A stretch of 64,000 nt of DNA from Limnomonas spitsbergensis. Its lineage: Eukaryota; Chlorophyta; Chlorophyceae; Chlamydomonadales. Positions 59,801 through 64,000 of the stretch are shown here, one piece after another. Made by a program: the position numbers and the translations under genes. The notes under the pieces are model-generated. The model saw only the letters and a program-made list of their open reading frames with translations. It ran no database searches and was not told the DNA's origin. How positions within the stretch are numbered: position 1 is the first letter of the stretch; every line of letters starts with the position of its first letter. Where the stretch lies: contig JAYJMM010000028.1 in NCBI GenBank assembly GCA_037349105.1, positions 4,712,001-4,776,000 on the forward strand, given 5' to 3'.

Positions 59801-62800
59801 TGCCGATGCCGATGCCGATGCCGATGCCGATGCCGATGCCGATGCCGATGCCGATGCCGATGCGATGCCGATGCCGATGCCGATGCCGATGCCGATGCCG
59901 ATGCCGATGCCGATGCCGATGCCGATGCCGATGCCGATGCCGATGCCGATGCCGATGCCGATGCCGATGCCGATGCCGATGCCGATGCCGATGCCGATGC
60001 GATGCCGATGCCGATGCCGATGCCGATGCCGATGCCGATGCCGATGCCGATGCCGATGCCGATGCCGATGCCGATGCCGATGCCGATGCCGATGCCGATG
60101 CCGATGCCGATGCCGATGCCGATGCCGATGCCGATGCCGATGCCGATGCCGATGCCGATGCCGATGCCGATGCCGATGCCGATGCCGATGCCGATGCCGA
60201 TGCCGATGCCGATGCCGATGCCGATGCCGATGCCGATGCCGATGCCGATGCCGATGCCGATGCCGATGCCGATGCCGATGCCGATGCCGATGCCGATGCC
60301 GATGCCGATGCCGATGCCGATGCCGATGCCGATGCCGATGCCGATGCCGATGCCGATGCCGATGCCGATGCCGATGCCGATGCCGATGCCGATGCCGATG
60401 CCGATGCCGATGCCGATGCCGATGCCGATGCCGATGCCGATGCCGATGCCGATGCCGATGCCGATGCCGATGCCGATGCCGATGCCGATGCCGATGCCGA
60501 TGCCGATGCCGATGCCGATGCCGATGCCGATGCCGATGCCGATGCCGATGCCGATGCCGATGCCGATGCCGATGCCGATGCCGATGCCGATGCCGATGCC
60601 GATGCCGATGCCGATGCCGATGCCGATGCCGATGCCGATGCCGATGCCGATGCCGATGCCGATGCCGATGCCGATGCCGATGCCGATGCCGATGCCGATG
60701 CCGATGCCGATGCCGATGCCGATGCCGATGCCGATGCCGATGCCGATGCCGATGCCGATGCCGATGCCGATGCCGATGCCGATGCCGATGCCGATGCCGA
60801 TGCCGATGCCGATGCCGATGCCGATGCCGATGCCGATGCCGATGCCGATGCCGATGCCGATGCCGATGCCGATGCCGATGCCGATGCCGATGCCGATGCC
60901 GATGCCGATGCCGATGCCGATGCCGATGCCGATGCCGATGCCGATGCCGATGCCGATGCCGATGCCGATGCCGATGCCGATGCCGATGCCGATGCCGATG
61001 CCGATGCCGATGCCGATGCCGATGCCGATGCCGATGCCGATGCCGATGCCGATGCCGATGCCGATGCCGATGCCGATGCCGATGCCGATGCCGATGCCGA
61101 TGCCGATGCCGATGCCGATGCCGATGCCGATGCCGATGCCGATGCCGATGCCGATGCCGATGCCGATGCCGATGCCGATGCCGATGCCGATGCCGATGCC
61201 GATGCCGATGCCGATGCCGATGCCGATGCCGATGCCGATGCCGATGCCGATGCCGATGCCGATGCCGATGCCGATGCCGATGCCGATGCCGATGCCGATG
61301 CCGATGCCGATGCCGATGCCGATGCCGATGCCGATGCCGATGCCGATGCCGATGCCGATGCCGATGCCGATGCCGATGCCGATGCCGATGCCGATGCCGA
61401 TGCCGATGCCGATGCCGATGCCGATGCCGATGCCGATGCCGATGCCGATGCCGATGCCGATGCCGATGCCGATGCCGATGCCGATGCCGATGCCGATGCC
61501 GATGCCGATGCCGATGCCGATGCCGATGCCGATGCCGATGCCGATGCCGATGCCGATGCCGATGCCGATGCCGATGCCGATGCCGATGCCGATGCCGATG
61601 CCGATGCCGATGCCGATGCCGATGCCGATGCCGATGCCGATGCCGATGCCGATGCCGATGCCGATGCCGATGCCGATGCCGATGCCGATGCCGATGCCGA
61701 TGCCGATGCCGATGCCGATGCCGATGCCGATGCCGATGCCGATGCCGATGCCGATGCCGATGCCGATGCCGATGCCGATGCCGATGCCGATGCCGATGCC
61801 GATGCCGATGCCGATGCCGATGCCGATGCCGATGCCGATGCCGATGCCGATGCCGATGCCGATGCCGATGCCGATGCCGATGCCGATGCCGATGCCGATG
61901 CCGATGCCGATGCCGATGCCGATGCCGATGCCGATGCCGATGCCGATGCCGATGCCGATGCCGATGCCGATGCCGATGCCGATGCCGATGCCGATGCCGA
62001 TGCCGATGCCGATGCCGATGCCGATGCCGATGCCGATGCCGATGCCGATGCCGATGCCGATGCCGATGCCGATGCCGATGCCGATGCCGATGCCGATGCC
62101 GATGCCGATGCCGATGCCGATGCCGATGCCGATGCCGATGCCGATGCCGATGCCGATGCCGATGCCGATGCCGATGCCGATGCCGATGCCGATGCCGATG
62201 CCGATGCCGATGCCGATGCCGATGCCGATGCCGATGCCGATGCCGATGCCGATGCCGATGCCGATGCCGATGCCGATGCCGATGCCGATGCCGATGCCGA
62301 TGCCGATGCCGATGCCGATGCCGATGCCGATGCCGATGCCGATGCCGATGCCGATGCCGATGCCGATGCCGATGCCGATGCCGATGCCGATGCCGATGCC
62401 GATGCCGATGCCGATGCCGATGCCGATGCCGATGCCGATGCCGATGCCGATGCCGATGCCGATGCCGATGCCGATGCCGATGCCGATGCGATGCCGATGC
62501 CGATGCCGATGCCGATGCCGATGCCGATGCCGATGCCGATGCCGATGCCGATGCCGATGCCGATGCCGATGCCGATGCCGATGCCGATGCCGATGCCGAT
62601 GCCGATGCCGATGCCGATGCCGATGCCGATGCCGATGCCGATGCCGATGCCGATGCCGATGCCGATGCCGATGCCGATGCCGATGCCGATGCCGATGCCG
62701 ATGCCGATGCCGATGCCGATGCCGATGCCGATGCCGATGCCGATGCCGATGCCGATGCCGATGCCGATGCCGATGCCGATGCCGATGCCGATGCCGATGC

Positions 62801-64000
62801 CGATGCCGATGCCGATGCCGATGCCGATGCCGATGCCGATGCCGATGCCGATGCCGATGCCGATGCCGATGCCGATGCCGATGCCGATGCCGATGCCGAT
62901 GCCGATGCCGATGCCGATGCCGATGCCGATGCCGATGCCGATGCCGATGCCGATGCCGATGCGATGCCGATGCCGATGCCGATGCCGATGCCGATGCCGA
63001 TGCCGATGCCGATGCCGATGCCGATGCCGATGCCGATGCCGATGCCGATGCCGATGCCGATGCCGATGCCGATGCCGATGCCGATGCCGATGCCGATGCC
63101 GATGCCGATGCCGATGCCGATGCCGATGCCGATGCCGATGCCGATGCCGATGCCGATGCCGATGCCGATGCCGATGCCGATGCCGATGCCGATGCCGATG
63201 CCGATGCCGATGCCGATGCCGATGCCGATGCCGATGCCGATGCCGATGCCGATGCCGATGCCGATGCCGATGCCGATGCCGATGCCGATGCCGATGCCGA
63301 TGCCGATGCCGATGCCGATGCCGATGCCGATGCCGATGCCGATGCCGATGCCGATGCCGATGCCGATGCCGATGCCGATGCCGATGCCGATGCCGATGCC
63401 GATGCCGATGCCGATGCCGATGCCGATGCCGATGCCGATGCCGATGCGATGCCGATGCCGATGCCGATGCCGATGCCGATGCCGATGCCGATGCCGATGC
63501 CGATGCCGATGCCGATGCCGATGCCGATGCCGATGCCGATGCCGATGCCGATGCCGATGCGATGCCGATGCCGATGCCGATGCCGATGCCGATGCCGATG
63601 CCGATGCCGATGCCGATGCCGATGCCGATGCCGATGCCGATGCCGATGCCGATGCCGATGCCGATGCCGATGCCGATGCCGATGCCGATGCCGATGCCGA
63701 TGCCGATGCCGATGCCGATGCCGATGCCGATGCCGATGCCGATGCCGATGCCGATGCCGATGCCGATGCCGATGCCGATGCCGATGCCGATGCCGATGCC
63801 GATGCCGATGCCGATGCCGATGCCGATGCCGATGCCGATGCCGATGCCGATGCCGATGCCGATGCCGATGCGATGCCGATGCCGATGCCGATGCCGATGC
63901 CGATGCCGATGCCGATGCCGATGCCGATGCCGATGCCGATGCCGATGCCGATGCCGATGCCGATGCCGATGCCGATGCCGATGCCGATGCCGATGCCGAT
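32784..64000 (+). repeat. giant hexanucleotide satellite (GATGCC)n, at least 31.2 kb
   Basis: It begins GATGCC x1, GTTGCC x5, GATGCC x4, GTTGCC x2, then pure GATGCC from 32856 to the window edge, about 5200 units. I found 20 interruptions, all indels: sixteen 5-base units (GATGC, one C lost; e.g. 34218, 36533, 46906, 63867), three bare GAT (48123, 48960, 57350) and one extra GCC (50187). In two translated frames no substitution is visible up to about 48.1 kb, and in one frame to 57.3 kb. No frame has a stop, so Met-Pro, Arg-Cys and Asp-Ala dipeptide 'proteins' of thousands of residues appear; these are not genes. One CpG per unit. The right end is outside the window. Confidence 0.98.

Overview
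The window is nuclear DNA from a eukaryote, most likely a green alga (chlorophyte) with a large, repeat-rich genome. The evidence is: split genes with GT-AG introns of 50 to about 1300 bp; a UGUAA poly(A) signal (the green-algal type) 64 bp after the best gene; a plant/plastid-type malonyl-CoA:ACP malonyltransferase exon; and LINE, SINE-like and PIF/Harbinger-like MITE remnants. The species cannot be named from this sequence, and no rRNA, intact tRNA, operon or CRISPR array was seen.

Layout. 1-600: a decayed LINE fragment (-). 1630-1779: the last coding exon of malonyl-CoA:ACP malonyltransferase (+). 2.2-4.5 kb: a dispersed repeat, then a 1.07-kb field of consecutive perfect hairpins (3392-4456), including four short hairpins with a shared loop and compensatory stem changes. 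4.5-14.3 kb: dispersed repeats in several copies, a 417-bp MITE (5868-6284), SINE-like copies and a few orphan exon candidates. 14.3-16.1 kb: a degenerate minisatellite, then a 15-bp minisatellite in which nearly every unit carries an E-box. 16.2-19.9 kb: many old 75-180 bp tandem duplications and an orphan minus-strand coding candidate.

20000-27720 (+) is the main gene: a ten-exon SET-domain protein of 541 residues, reconstructed here with every splice phase agreeing. Its sixth intron contains a complete three-exon gene on the opposite strand (23739-24393, 170 residues, function unknown). Three of its introns have tandem duplications that reach the 3' splice site, and one skipped cassette exon is possible. 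27.8-32.0 kb: a decayed LINE on the minus strand, repeat copies, a possible TIR element and a weak minus-strand coding candidate.

32.0-64.0 kb, half of the window, is satellite. A left flank of degenerate and 8-bp units (GATACCCC, GATGCGCC, GACGCGCC) leads into a nearly perfect GATGCC hexanucleotide array of about 31.2 kb, which runs off the right edge. The very long open frames across it are products of the repeat and are not genes.

The recognised genes do not form a pathway: one is plastid fatty-acid synthesis, one is a protein/histone methyltransferase family member, and one is unknown. The striking content is structural: the hairpin field, the duplication of splice junctions, the nested gene, and the giant hexanucleotide array with its apparent precursor units still attached.
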